Source: Peribacillus glennii | GTDB taxonomy: Bacteria; Bacillota; Bacilli; Bacillales; DSM-1321 | Direction of reading: 5' to 3' | Length of the DNA stretch: 32,837 bases | Assembly (NCBI RefSeq): GCF_003429105.1 | Contig: NZ_QVTD01000023.1 | Span: 1 to 32,837, forward strand | Shown: positions 6,770 to 14,838 of the stretch, one piece after another | How positions within the stretch are numbered: the stretch's first letter is position 1 | Layout of the letters: each line of letters starts with the position of its first letter | Made by a program: the position numbers and the translations under genes | The notes under the pieces: model-generated | What the model was told of the DNA's origin: nothing | Database searches by the model: none | The model's input: only the letters and a program-made list of their open reading frames with translations

Positions 6770-7774
6770 GTTTCTTTTTAAAATGATTAATGTAAAATCA
6801 TCCCGCAATTGGAAATGTTGGAGTTTTTCAAGCTGCTTATAAATATTATTCACAATTTCCTGGGCATTTAAGTGGATATTCTTTTGGATATATTCGACTA
6901 ATGTTTCCCGTTCAATGAATCCTTCACTTGTGCGGCATTCAGTCACACCGTCTGATAGAAGGATAATCATATCCCCGGTTTCCACCTGTTTCTCATACTG
7001 TTGGTATTTCGTTTTCTTATCGACCCCCAACAAAAGCCCCTTGGCATCCAAATCTATAAATTGACCGGTCGCTGCCTCGTAATAAAAGCCCGGTTCATGC
7101 CCCGCAGATGCATAAGAAAAAATGTGGTTATAAGGATCATAAAGGCCATAAAACATTGTGATGAACATACTTGGATCAACATTGTGCTCAACAACTCGAT
7201 TCAGGCTTTCCAAAACGAGGCTTGGGGCATGCCGGTGTTCTGGCAGGCTGTCCATTGCATATTTGATCATGGACATGCACAGGGCTGCAGGGATGCCTTT
7301 CCCGATAACATCCGCAATGCCAACTCCTATTGATTTGCTTTCATCCTGTACAAAATGGTAATAGTCGCCATTCATTTGTCTTGCGGGTACGCTAATCACG
7401 CCGATTTCCATCCCTTCAACGTCTGGAATGTCCGTTTCCAGCAGGGTATGCTGAACATTGGCAGCGATCTCTATTTCGGATTTAAGCTCTTGCTGCTGGT
7501 GCCGCAAACTCTGGTGTTCCCGGTAAGCGATACCGTATCCCATCATTACTTCCAACAAAAAATCCAATGAATGGAGTACCTTCATGGGCGTATCCGGAAA
7601 AATTTCCAATAAGATGCTTTTATGGAGGCTGATGATTTCTTCTGGAGAAACTTTATATTCGATTGTTTTTCGGCTAAGTTTTTGTCCTTGATATAACGCT
7701 TGCTCCGTCTGGTCTTTCAAATACGTCGAGAGAGCTTCACGGTACTTTTCTTCCATGTTCTCTCTTATATCCAT
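6764..7774 (-). CDS. rsbU: RsbU, PP2C phosphatase that activates RsbV
   Basis: A 336-residue protein with an N-terminal RsbT-binding four-helix domain (about residues 1-85), a linking coiled segment around HQQQELKSEIEIAANVQHTL, and a C-terminal PP2C domain with GDYYHF, GIADVIGKGIPAAL and LLSDGVTE. RsbU removes phosphate from RsbV once RsbT binds it. RsbU itself is intact, but its partner gene rsbT just upstream is interrupted, so environmental activation may be impaired. The ribosome site GGGGGGAG lies before ATG at 7774, 12 bases after the rsbT stop. Confidence 0.96.
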   Translation of the reverse strand: MDIRENMEEKYREALSTYLKDQTEQALYQGQKLSRKTIEYKVSPEEIISLHKSILLEIFPDTPMKVLHSLDFLLEVMMGYGIAYREHQSLRHQQQELKSEIEIAANVQHTLLETDIPDVEGMEIGVISVPARQMNGDYYHFVQDESKSIGVGIADVIGKGIPAALCMSMIKYAMDSLPEHRHAPSLVLESLNRVVEHNVDPSMFITMFYGLYDPYNHIFSYASAGHEPGFYYEAATGQFIDLDAKGLLLGVDKKTKYQQYEKQVETGDMIILLSDGVTECRTSEGFIERETLVEYIQKNIHLNAQEIVNNIYKQLEKLQHFQLRDDFTLIILKRNV

Positions 7775-7786
7775 TCTATCTCCCCC

Positions 7787-8188
7787 CTAACGGAGCCATT
7801 TCGTTGCGGATATCTTCGTGCCTTCGCCCGGCACAGAATCTATTTCGAATTCATCCGTCAACCTTTTCACACCAGGAAGGCCGGCCCCTAATCCTCCGGA
7901 AGTTGTATATCCATCTTCCATGACTTTTCATATGTCCTGGATTCCAGGCCCTTCATCAACGGCGATAATTTTCAAGCCTGACTTACCCTCTTCAAAAACC
8001 TTATCTATACATACAGTGCCTTGACCGGCATATAAATATATGTTTCTTGCGAGTTCACTGATAGCTGTGGTAATCCTTGCCTGGTCGACGGTGCCAAATC
8101 CCAGCTCTTTGGCAACATTTCTCCCAAGCTGTCGAGCAGCTACGATGTCCCATTCATTAATAATTTTCACGCAGGATTGGAACTCCAT
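7787..8188 (-). pseudogene. rsbT: RsbT switch kinase, interrupted by an in-frame TGA
   Basis: RsbT is the GHKL kinase that phosphorylates RsbS and RsbR, leaves the stressosome and then activates RsbU. The open part runs from MEFQSCVKIINEWDIVAARQ through the N-box SELARNIYLYAG to DEGPGIQDI. Then TGA (7930-7928) stands where the family has arginine (DIRKVMEDG in B. subtilis). Beyond it the same frame continues without another stop through [19 protein letters not shown] to KWLR and a TAG at 7789-7787. The total is 134 codons, exactly the normal length. A single CGA-to-TGA (C to T) change explains it. The truncated 86-residue product lacks the G2 ATP-lid motif. Sequencing error or stop-codon readthrough are the alternatives. 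Confidence 0.9.
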
Positions 8189-8190
8189 AA

Positions 8191-8553
8191 CTACTCCCCC
8201 AATTCCTGTTGTAATTTCTCCAGGCCTTTCTCAAGGTCTAATGCTGTCATGACATCATCCAGGCTTATGCCTAGTTCGATCAATGTAATCGCGACAGCTG
8301 GCTGGATTCCTGTAATTACAACTTTAGCCCCCATAAGTTTAGACATGCTGAAAACATCACCTAAAACTTTAGCAATGAAGGAATCTATAAAATCAATGGA
8401 GGTAATATCAATTACAACTCCATTGGCGCTGGTTTCGTGGATTTTTTGCAATAAATCTTCCTGGAACTGAAGGGCAGTGGCATCATCAAGTTCCCATTGT
8501 ATCGATACTAAAAGACAATCATACAGCTTTAAAATAGGGATTCGCATGTTCAT
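8191..8553 (-). CDS. rsbS: RsbS, stressosome scaffold and RsbT antagonist
   Basis: A single STAS domain of 120 residues that forms the stressosome core with RsbR and sequesters RsbT until phosphorylated. The target serine lies in [13 protein letters not shown] (Ser58 here). It overlaps rsbR by four bases (ATGA) and ends two bases before the rsbT start, so the three genes are tightly coupled. Confidence 0.96.
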   Translation of the reverse strand: MNMRIPILKLYDCLLVSIQWELDDATALQFQEDLLQKIHETSANGVVIDITSIDFIDSFIAKVLGDVFSMSKLMGAKVVITGIQPAVAITLIELGISLDDVMTALDLEKGLEKLQQELGE

Positions 8554-9377
8554 TCTTCCACCTCGATTATTTTTCGGCTAGTCAGCTCCAATGCAGCTTC
8601 CACACCATTTTTCAATGAATTTTTTGTTATGATTTCATTCAAATTAATCCCTAAATTTACGATGGTCTGAGCAATTTCAGGGCGGATGCCGCAAAGCATG
8701 CACTTTGCCCCTACCAGCCGTACAGCTTCGGCAGCTTGTATAATATGGTGCGCCACCATCGTATCCACCACGGGCACCCCGGTAATGTCGATCAAAACAA
8801 CCTCTGAACGGTGTTTTACAACGCCATTAAGCAAATTCTCCATAATCTGCTTCGCCCGTTCCGTATCGATGGTCCCGACTAGCGGCATGACCGTAATCCC
8901 CTCAAGCACAGGAATTAGCGGTGCGGACAATTCCTGCAGCGCAATCTTTTGCAATGATACCGTCTTCTCCCAGGTTTGGGAGTACATATGCACAATTTCG
9001 TTATTCATAGGCGTTGACCATCTGTCAAAATCATATATGATTTCCATTTGGTTGTCCGGGGTAACAACACCGTTTTCCTGCATGGCTTCGAATACAATCA
9101 GATTGAATTCACGGAGTCCCTCATTTACAAACGTAAGGGGCCAGCCAAGCCGGACCACCTTTTCGGCAAATTCCGAAAGCTTATACTTAAATTCATCATT
9201 ATTGTTTTGGATATTACTAATAACCATATCGATAAACTCTCGGCTTGTCCGTGTAAACATCTGATCCGATACGACTTTAATAAGCCGTTCATCGGCTTTT
9301 TCTTTCATTCGCTTCATCCACTCATCTAGGATGTAGTCCTGGTTTTTGATAATAAAACCGTAAACCAACTGATTCAT
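8550..9377 (-). CDS. rsbRA: RsbR, stressosome sensor subunit
   Basis: A 275-residue protein with an N-terminal non-heme globin-like sensor domain (about 1-130), a linker helix with [20 protein letters not shown] and a C-terminal STAS domain. Two phosphorylatable threonines are visible in VGTIDTERA and in [11 protein letters not shown], equivalent to Thr171 and Thr205. The C-terminal half is much more conserved than the sensor half, as is usual for RsbR paralogues. The start is ATG at 9377 behind GGGAGG; a GTG 21 bases upstream would overlap that ribosome site. It heads the operon behind a long leader. Confidence 0.95.
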   Translation of the reverse strand: MNQLVYGFIIKNQDYILDEWMKRMKEKADERLIKVVSDQMFTRTSREFIDMVISNIQNNNDEFKYKLSEFAEKVVRLGWPLTFVNEGLREFNLIVFEAMQENGVVTPDNQMEIIYDFDRWSTPMNNEIVHMYSQTWEKTVSLQKIALQELSAPLIPVLEGITVMPLVGTIDTERAKQIMENLLNGVVKHRSEVVLIDITGVPVVDTMVAHHIIQAAEAVRLVGAKCMLCGIRPEIAQTIVNLGINLNEIITKNSLKNGVEAALELTSRKIIEVEE

Positions 9378-9682
9378 AAGTTCCTCCCATTCAGGCACAC
9401 TGGCATATCGTCTGTTTATATTATAGAATTTACGTTATTGGCTGCCATAATTCCTGTGCTTATTATATCGTTTCTCCGTCCCATTTCAGCTCACAATGGA
9501 TCCTTTCTATTCAATACCCCTTTTATTGCCTATATAAAAGAAAAACCCGGCGGCTTAAAGAAGCCCTCTATGGCTAGCCAGCGGAGCATCTCCATTTACA
9601 CCCAACCGAAAAAATTATCACTACGCTATGTGGCATCAAAAAAAGTAATTGGAAAAGATTAATAAATCGTCAGCTTCCCCAC
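9378..9682 (-). promoter_or_regulatory. Long structured untranslated leader of the rsbR operon
   Basis: About 300 bases lie between the likely start of transcription and the rsbR ATG, with no supportable gene on either strand. Read on the minus strand they contain the hairpin GGAG-ATG-CTCC, then GGCTAGCC, then GGGCTTCTTTAAGCC followed by GCCGGGTTTTTCTTTT, which looks like a weak terminator. The two GGCT/AGCC pairs could form alternative stems. I do not recognise a known riboswitch class. A cis-acting RNA is an inference from length and structure only. Confidence 0.4.
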
Positions 9683-9688
9683 GCTTTC

Positions 9689-9718
9689 ACTATAATGTTT
9701 TGAAGTTTTATTCGTCAA
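9689..9718 (-). promoter_or_regulatory. Sigma-A promoter of the rsbR-rsbX operon
   Basis: On the minus strand TTGACG (9713-9718), an 18-base spacer and TATAGT (9689-9694). It would start transcription near 9682, some 300 bases before rsbR. Confidence 0.6.
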
Positions 9719-9813
9719 ATGAAATAGTTTCCCCTGCCAAAACCTCCGCCTTTTTATGAAAACGTACATATAGGAATTCTGCTCCACCTGCTCCCCTCCG
9801 TGCAGGGGATAAA

Positions 9814-9846
9814 TAAAAAACGGCCCCGACTTAGTTTCGGAACCGC
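9814..9846 (-). terminator. Second terminator downstream of ndoA
   Basis: On the minus strand GCGGTTCCGA pairs over ten positions, including G-U pairs, with TCGGGGCCGT, and is followed by six T residues. It backs up the terminator right after ndoA and insulates the rsbR promoter. Confidence 0.75.
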
Positions 9847-9893
9847 TTTATGCAAAAATTATTATCTGTTAAAAGGACAATAGAACTATCATA

Positions 9894-9920
9894 AAAAGGC
9901 ATTTCAAACCGGAGCCTTTT
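9894..9920 (-). terminator. Terminator directly after ndoA
   Basis: AAAAGGC and GCCTTTT are separated by a 13-base loop. On the minus strand the hairpin runs into a T-rich stretch. It lies seven bases past the ndoA stop. Confidence 0.7.
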
Positions 9921-9927
9921 GTCATCT

Positions 9928-10281
9928 TTAAAACTCTACCAGCCCCAGGCTGATTTGCAGTGCTTCATGGACCTTTTGCATCATCGTCTCATCAAGATGA
10001 GTGATTTTATCGGTCAAACGCTGCTTGTCAATCGTCCGTATTTGTTCTAAAAGTATCACTGAGTCACGTTCAAATCCATACTTTTTAGCATTAATCTCGA
10101 CATGCGTAGGCAGTTTGGCTTTCTGAATTTGCGCTGTAATGGCTGCCACGATCACAGTCGGACTAAAACGGTTCCCGATATCATTTTGAATGATCAGCAC
10201 CGGACGGGTTCCACCTTGTTCTGAGCCCACGACCGGGGACAGGTCTGCGAAGTAGACGTCACCACGCTTAACGACAATCAA
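9928..10281 (-). CDS. ndoA: EndoA / MazF-type mRNA interferase toxin
   Basis: A MazF/PemK-fold endoribonuclease of 117 residues that cuts mRNA (at UACAU in B. subtilis) and is neutralised by the adjacent antitoxin. It begins with the family signature [20 protein letters not shown] and contains [12 protein letters not shown] and [13 protein letters not shown], almost identical to the B. subtilis enzyme. The start is TTG with the ribosome site GGAGG eight bases before it. It is four bases downstream of the antitoxin gene. The alr-antitoxin-toxin-rsbR order is conserved in the Bacillus family. Confidence 0.97.
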   Translation of the reverse strand: MIVVKRGDVYFADLSPVVGSEQGGTRPVLIIQNDIGNRFSPTVIVAAITAQIQKAKLPTHVEINAKKYGFERDSVILLEQIRTIDKQRLTDKITHLDETMMQKVHEALQISLGLVEF

Positions 10282-10285
10282 CGGT

Positions 10286-10567
10286 TCATCCTCCGCTAAC
10301 TAATCGTTCAACGCAATGTTCAGCCTCATATTCTGCCAAAAATGCTTCTGATGCAATTGTTAAATTAATGGCTGCCATTTCAATATAACCACGTTTCATT
10401 GACTCGCGAAATTCTCTTTTTTTACGTTCGCGAAGATATAGCTTAGTGGCACGGTAAATGAACTCGCTGCGATTTACATTTTCTTCTCTAACATATCCAT
10501 CTAATTCGGATAAAAAATTTTGAGGTAATCGAATTAATATCTCTCTTGTTGCGCTGGATTCAGACAC
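10286..10567 (-). CDS. ndoAI: EndoAI antitoxin (ribbon-helix-helix)
   Basis: The antitoxin partner of ndoA, with an N-terminal ribbon-helix-helix (CopG/MetJ-like) dimer domain containing [18 protein letters not shown] and a C-terminal tail that binds and blocks the toxin, ending [11 protein letters not shown]. The closing VERLVSGG matches the B. subtilis protein. GTG at 10567 is preferred: it gives the usual 93 residues (MSESSATRE) and sits 9 bases after GGAGG, whereas ATG at 10573 is too close. It probably represses its own promoter. Confidence 0.93.
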   Translation of the reverse strand: MSESSATREILIRLPQNFLSELDGYVREENVNRSEFIYRATKLYLRERKKREFRESMKRGYIEMAAINLTIASEAFLAEYEAEHCVERLVSGG

Positions 10568-10616
10568 AAACATACACCTCCACCATCACTACACACCTAA
10601 ATATATATCCTTTTCC

Positions 10617-10644
10617 ATATTACCATTAAAATGTCTGTCTGCAA
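10617..10644 (-). promoter_or_regulatory. Candidate promoter of ndoAI-ndoA
   Basis: On the minus strand TTGCAG (10639-10644), a 16-base spacer and TAATAT (10617-10622) lie about 50 bases before the antitoxin start, so the pair need not depend on alr transcription. Confidence 0.5.
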
Positions 10645-10723
10645 AGAGTATATTCCAAACTCTATACTATTATCAGCAAAAAAGTATTTTTCTTATTCAC
10701 TTTTATCCTTATTGCCCACTTAT

Positions 10724-11881
10724 TTACTCCAGCAGGGAGTTTACTACTTTAATCACCCGTCCGTCTGTTACATATACCCGCGGTACCCGGGCAGCGATCA
10801 GGCATGGCACTTCATAATTAATTGTGCCAAGCTTTTCGGCGATTTCATCGATTGAAATAAAAGCCCCTTTATTCTCTCCTATTAAGGTGATCTCCGATCC
10901 GACAGGAAGTTTTTCTTTAAGCCTAATCATGCATTGATCCATGCAAATCCTTCCGACAATCGGCACCCTCTCACCATTAACGAGCACTTCCTGCCCCTGA
11001 AGCCTCCTGATCCAGCCGTCGGCATAGCCAATCGGCAAAGTCGCAATCCATTCTGCTTGTTTAGCAGTATAAGTCGCTCCGTAGCTTACGCTTTGTCCTT
11101 TTTCAATCTGTTTCACATGTACGATTTTCGTTTTAAGGGACATAGCCTGCTTCAACGGAAAAGGCAAGCTGCCTTTCATTTCTGCCGATGGAATTAAACC
11201 GTACATGGTTATCCCCATTCTCACGGCGTTACATTCATTTTCTTCAAAGCGCAGGGATGCAGCGCTGTTTGAAGCATGGATAAGCGGCGGGCGTTCTTTC
11301 AAACAGGAAAGCATTTCCTTAAAAACCGACTGCTGTTGCAAATAGTAGCTAGTATCTGTTTCGTCTGCGGTGGCATAGTGTGTATAGATTCCTTGGAAAA
11401 CAAATTTATCCTCTTCCCTGAGCATAACTTCGAGAGTGGACAGCTCTTCTTTTGAGCGGATTCCCAATCGACCCATGCCGGTGTCACATTTCACATGCAC
11501 TTTGAGCCGGGAATCCGCGGAAAGTGAATGGGCTGCGCTTTGTATCCATTCTTTTTGGAACACAGTCAAAGCAATGTTATTCTCCGCGGCTATCGCTGCC
11601 GTTTCCGGATTTGAAGCCCCAAGTACAAGGATCGGCACTTCTATTCCTTTTTTTCTTAAAGCCAATGCTTCATCTAGGAAAGCTACCGCCAAAAAATCCG
11701 CACCTGCACTTATAGCGGTACTGGCCGTTTCGAAGTCCCCATGGCCATACCCATTCGCCTTTACAACCGCAAATATTTTCATTGCAGGAGGAAGATGTTT
11801 TCTCATATTGGCTACATTTGCGTAAATGTGATCTAAATCGATTTCTGCCCACGTATCCCTGTAGTGTTTCCCAGCATCCAT
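10724..11881 (-). CDS. alr: Alanine racemase
   Basis: A PLP enzyme that makes D-alanine for peptidoglycan and teichoic acids in the cytoplasm, upstream of Ddl and MurF, which are also in this window. The PLP lysine lies in [12 protein letters not shown] (Lys41 from the chosen start) and the catalytic tyrosine probably in [19 protein letters not shown] and [10 protein letters not shown] are further family motifs. ATG at 11881 ([15 protein letters not shown]) is chosen because AGGGAAGGG lies upstream and the N-terminus then aligns with the family, giving 385 residues. An ATG 54 bases upstream has no ribosome site. Confidence 0.95.
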   Translation of the reverse strand: MDAGKHYRDTWAEIDLDHIYANVANMRKHLPPAMKIFAVVKANGYGHGDFETASTAISAGADFLAVAFLDEALALRKKGIEVPILVLGASNPETAAIAAENNIALTVFQKEWIQSAAHSLSADSRLKVHVKCDTGMGRLGIRSKEELSTLEVMLREEDKFVFQGIYTHYATADETDTSYYLQQQSVFKEMLSCLKERPPLIHASNSAASLRFEENECNAVRMGITMYGLIPSAEMKGSLPFPLKQAMSLKTKIVHVKQIEKGQSVSYGATYTAKQAEWIATLPIGYADGWIRRLQGQEVLVNGERVPIVGRICMDQCMIRLKEKLPVGSEITLIGENKGAFISIDEIAEKLGTINYEVPCLIAARVPRVYVTDGRVIKVVNSLLE

Positions 11882-11984
11882 CCTATTACCCTTCCCTCTA
11901 TTACTTATATACTTCATCTTTTTTGCCAGATGCAAAGTTTCACCTTATTATAGTCAATTCTTTTCATGATTGAAAGGAACGTCA

Positions 11985-12135
11985 CAATGTGGCACCCGAG
12001 ACTTCCACAGGACAAGGTAAGTTATGGGAGCATTGCACAAGGAAAGTAGCTTTTCCGAGGATGTGGTCACAAGTTTTCTGCCGGACGTGGCACTGGTTAG
12101 TCGATGTTCCTATAAAGGCGCTTGCGTTTTTACAT
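11985..12135. repeat. Non-coding block, possible dispersed repeat
   Basis: The gap between alr and ydcC holds a GC-rich block with no credible gene. It contains GTGGCAC twice (about 11990 and 12088), a small hairpin GGAAAGTAGCTTTTCC and the ending GGCGCTTGCG before a T run. Its composition differs from the surrounding AT-rich spacer and it looks like an inserted intergenic repeat, but no second copy is seen in this window. Confidence 0.3.
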
Positions 12136-12207
12136 CAAAAAATCCGGCTCTATTCTGCATATATGGCAACGTGTGGCCGCGCATATTTGCAGAATAGAGA
12201 CCGGAAC
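12135..12207 (-). terminator. Long-stem terminator of ydcC
   Basis: A near-perfect stem of more than 20 bp pairs TCCGGCTCTATTCTGCA with TGCAGAATAGAG-CCGGA (one bulged base), with a loop of about 20 bases. On the minus strand it is followed by six T residues. It lies 20 bases past the ydcC stop. Confidence 0.85.
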
Positions 12208-12226
12208 TTTTTCTAGATTTTCGCTA

Positions 12227-13240
12227 TTATTCCTTCACAGCTGTTCCTTGGACAGACCGGGCAATCCTCACCATTTCCTCAGGGCTCAGATCCTTGGAAG
12301 CAAGCATGTAATCTACTCCCGCGTAGGTCCAGGTAACCGAATTCCCTGTCAGTGCCCCAACCGTAAATCCAAGGTCTACCGGTTCCCCGTTAATATTTTT
12401 CGATACAAGAGATGTTTGGACGACTTCGGCTTTTTCCTGAATTAACGTAAAGTTCTTTTGCCCTTCATATGTGAGGACAACTCGTTTACCATCTTCTATC
12501 GTCACATCTTTCTCTTCGGTTAAGCTGACACCATCCATTTTAACTGTCGGATACTTAACAGCGAAGCTTCCATCCTTCCCTTCCCCCATTACTGGCACTT
12601 CCAACTGGGCTCCGGTCATATTTTTTTTCATATCAAATGCGTCCTTATCAAATGTCGTATTAAATTGCACAGATGAAAACTTAACCGTCACCAAAGCATT
12701 GTGGTCAGAATCCATGACTTTGACGCTGACCGGAGAGAGATCCTTTTTATTCAGCGTTATCTCTTGGAAAGGGAGCATTTTATGATTTTGATAGCGTGTT
12801 TTTGTTTCAAAAATAAAGTGCTTATCTGTCGACTTGAAGGTTGCATTTTTATCCTCCATGATGTCTTTAACCAGCGATTCATATAAATAAGCCTGGCTGC
12901 TGTTTTTTGGCCACTCGCTTTGGAATTTAAAGCTTTTGTTCAACGCCGGCGTCAGTACATAAACTCCTTCCTTGTTTCGCAGGATCATTTGGCTTTGGTC
13001 CTTTTCGGAGTTCTTGAGATTCACCCTGTAAAAAGAAGGATTCTTGTGCCAAATTTCCACATTATAACTTTGCGGATCGGTTCCCATCTTCAGTGTCATT
13101 GTGGCATTTGCTTTATAACCTTTCATTTCTTCAAGCTTCTCATCCAGGTCGCTCACTACATCCTCCTGCGTTTTTTGGCCGCAAGCTGATAGGGCAAAAA
13201 CCAGCAAGATCCCTGTAAAAAGCACCAGCAACTTCTTCAT
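12227..13240 (-). CDS. ydcC: YdcC, LolA-like lipoprotein
   Basis: A 337-residue secreted lipoprotein. The signal peptide MKKLLVLFTGILLVFA is followed by the lipobox LSAC, with lipidation and cleavage at Cys20. The mature part is a beta-rich fold with alternating strands such as YKANATMTLKMG and EIWHKNPSFYRVNLKN, which I associate with the LolA/LolB-like lipoprotein superfamily. In B. subtilis the orthologue ydcC sits between acpS and alr, as here; its function is not settled. The ribosome site AAGGGG is well placed before ATG. It ends at a strong terminator, so it is probably its own unit. Confidence 0.85.
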   Translation of the reverse strand: MKKLLVLFTGILLVFALSACGQKTQEDVVSDLDEKLEEMKGYKANATMTLKMGTDPQSYNVEIWHKNPSFYRVNLKNSEKDQSQMILRNKEGVYVLTPALNKSFKFQSEWPKNSSQAYLYESLVKDIMEDKNATFKSTDKHFIFETKTRYQNHKMLPFQEITLNKKDLSPVSVKVMDSDHNALVTVKFSSVQFNTTFDKDAFDMKKNMTGAQLEVPVMGEGKDGSFAVKYPTVKMDGVSLTEEKDVTIEDGKRVVLTYEGQKNFTLIQEKAEVVQTSLVSKNINGEPVDLGFTVGALTGNSVTWTYAGVDYMLASKDLSPEEMVRIARSVQGTAVKE

Positions 13241-13548
13241 TTTTTCAACCCCTTTTGGTTTTTAAACATAAAAAGGGAGAGGAAAAGGCAGAGTCAAGAC
13301 ATATCCGGCTCCATGAAACCCATGCGTTTTTTCTATTTCCGCTACATCTGCAAACGCCCCGTTAAGTGAAAAAAATGTCCCAAAACGGGCCTTTGCAAAT
13401 TGGCCTTTCGAAGAGCCTTTCACACTCAAACATGTCAGTACCGGACCTTGTCTCCCTATAGCAATAAGAGTATATGAGACAACCTGTTTCAATATGTCAA
13501 AAAGGGCCAGGCTAAAATAGAAGGCTGCCTCAAAGAAATGCACGGGTC

Positions 13549-13660
13549 TAAGAAAACTAGCTGAACGGCGCGGACGCTTTAAAGTGAGAGACAGAGGCGT
13601 AGCCGAGGCTTAAATGTAGGTCTCATAGGAGATATAAGGACGGGGCGCACCTAGTCGTAT
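13549..13660. repeat. Dispersed GC-rich intergenic repeat, copy 2
   Basis: It contains ACAGAGGCGTAGCCGAGGC, then GAGATATAAGGACG and GCGCACCTAGTCGTATTGTG. These line up in order with copy 1 at 4371-4482, at about three matches in four over the best block and 11 of 12 over GAGAYATAAGGA. The block is GC-rich against an AT-rich gap. Confidence 0.5.
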
Positions 13661-13708
13661 TGTGATTTATCCAGAAAGAACGTTTATTGTATCCTTTCTG
13701 CTACATAT

Positions 13709-13738
13709 GAAAAAACAGGCAGCCCGTATGCCGCCTGT
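13709..13738 (-). terminator. Terminator of acpS
   Basis: ACAGGC and GCCTGT bound a compact GC-rich hairpin. On the minus strand it is followed by a T run (TTTTTTCATATG), 20 bases after the acpS stop. Confidence 0.8.
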
Positions 13739-13758
13739 ATCATGTAATAAACCCCTGC

Positions 13759-14115
13759 CTAATCAACTTCCTCAATAACCACCTGCGCCGCTGCATACTC
13801 CCTGCTATGCGTGATGGACAGATGCACGCCTTTAGAAAAAGGCTTTTGGATATAAGGCCTTCCATGTTGGTCTGTTGTAATGGTGATATCCAAAAAAGAC
13901 AAGCTTTCTCCAATACCAGTGCCCATAGCTTTTGCGAATGCTTCTTTTGCCGCAAAACGCCCTGCAAAAAATTCCGTTTGTCTAGAACCTGATAGACCTG
14001 AGTAAGCTTCTCTTTCAAGTTCCGTTAAAATTCTTTCCGCAAATCTCGGCTGCCGGTCCAGTATAGCGCGTATGCGGGGAATTTCTATAATATCCAATCC
14101 GATTCCTTTTATCAT
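13759..14115 (-). CDS. acpS: Holo-[acyl-carrier-protein] synthase
   Basis: A phosphopantetheinyl transferase that activates the acyl carrier protein of fatty-acid synthesis. It has the metal-binding motif GIGLDIIEIPRI at the N-terminus, FFAGRFAAKEAFAKA in the middle and LSITHSREYA near the C-terminus. ATG at 14115 (MIKGIGLD) behind GGAGGGC gives the normal length of 118 residues. A start 30 bases upstream would add residues the family does not have. It is divergent from the rhomboid gene, with about 110 bases between them. Confidence 0.96.
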   Translation of the reverse strand: MIKGIGLDIIEIPRIRAILDRQPRFAERILTELEREAYSGLSGSRQTEFFAGRFAAKEAFAKAMGTGIGESLSFLDITITTDQHGRPYIQKPFSKGVHLSITHSREYAAAQVVIEEVD

Positions 14116-14224
14116 GGCTGCCCTCCTTCTATTTGGCTGATCCATTGCATATATAAATCATGTACAGATTATGGAAGATGTGGCTTTTGCTAATAATTAC
14201 GTACGAAAAAAGGGTGACTGATCG

Positions 14225-14824
14225 ATGTTTATGAGAACGGAAAGCGTTCCACAATTCATCAGACTATATCCGGCTGTTTCCATCCTGCTTTTGATTAATA
14301 TCCTTATGTTCTTTCTTACATCACTGCCGATTTTTCCGGAATATACCATTCTTAAGTGGCTGTCGGGTTTCAATCGTTATATTGCTGCCGGGGAATGGTG
14401 GAGACTTTTGAGTCCCTTATTCCTTCACGTTTCATTCAGCCATTTGTTATTCAACTGCTTTTCTATCGTGATCCTCGCCCCATATTTGGAAATGATCCTT
14501 GGACATCTTAGATTTTGTGTTTTCTTTCTTGCCGCGGGCGCGGCCGCCAATATTGCTACCTTTTTGCTACACCCGATGTCATATGTGCATGTTGGTTCAA
14601 GCGGCGCAATTTTTGGTGTATTAGGGTACTATCTATGGCTGGCATTAATTGTTAAAGATGGTGTGGCAAGACAGCACGCTACAACCATTTATGGCCTGAC
14701 AGCCCTCGCGGTTATTATGACTTTTATCCAGCCCGATGTTAATGTGACCGGACACCTGGGGGGTTTCGCCGCTGGTATCGCATTGGCCCCATTATTCACA
14801 AACAGCATAAAAGGGCATAGGTAA
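14225..14824 (+). CDS. ydcA: Rhomboid family intramembrane serine protease
   Basis: A membrane protein of 199 residues with about six hydrophobic segments. The catalytic serine is in HVGSSGAIFG (Ser126) and the catalytic histidine in TGHLGGF (His177). The HxxxN-like motif HVSFSHLLFNCFS in the second segment is also typical of rhomboids. It is one of the very few plus-strand genes here, as its counterpart ydcA is in B. subtilis between ydbT and acpS. The substrate is unknown. The ribosome site AGGGTG precedes ATG at 14225. Confidence 0.93.
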   Translation: MFMRTESVPQFIRLYPAVSILLLINILMFFLTSLPIFPEYTILKWLSGFNRYIAAGEWWRLLSPLFLHVSFSHLLFNCFSIVILAPYLEMILGHLRFCVFFLAAGAAANIATFLLHPMSYVHVGSSGAIFGVLGYYLWLALIVKDGVARQHATTIYGLTALAVIMTFIQPDVNVTGHLGGFAAGIALAPLFTNSIKGHR

Positions 14825-14838
14825 ATTCCTACTCCTTC

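Larger units (their letters stand above)
13241..13758. other. Gap between ydcC and acpS
   Basis: No gene that I can support. A minus-strand frame of 93 codons (13262-13543, GTG start) is open but has no ribosome site and no recognisable motif. The right part holds copy 2 of the dispersed repeat (13549-13660) and the acpS terminator (13709-13738). Confidence 0.5.

Noticed and set aside
9438..9662. A 74-codon plus-strand frame in the rsbR leader
   Set aside because: It has no ribosome site and no motif, and lies antisense to the structured leader.
9540..9690. Known riboswitch class in the rsbR leader
   Set aside because: I compared it from memory with the c-di-GMP, ZTP, fluoride, manganese, THF and T-box consensus blocks and found none of their invariant sequences, so it is kept only as an unclassified structured leader.
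13262..13543. A 93-codon minus-strand frame between ydcC and acpS
   Set aside because: GTG start without a ribosome site, no recognised domain, and not known to me at this locus in B. subtilis. Left unannotated.
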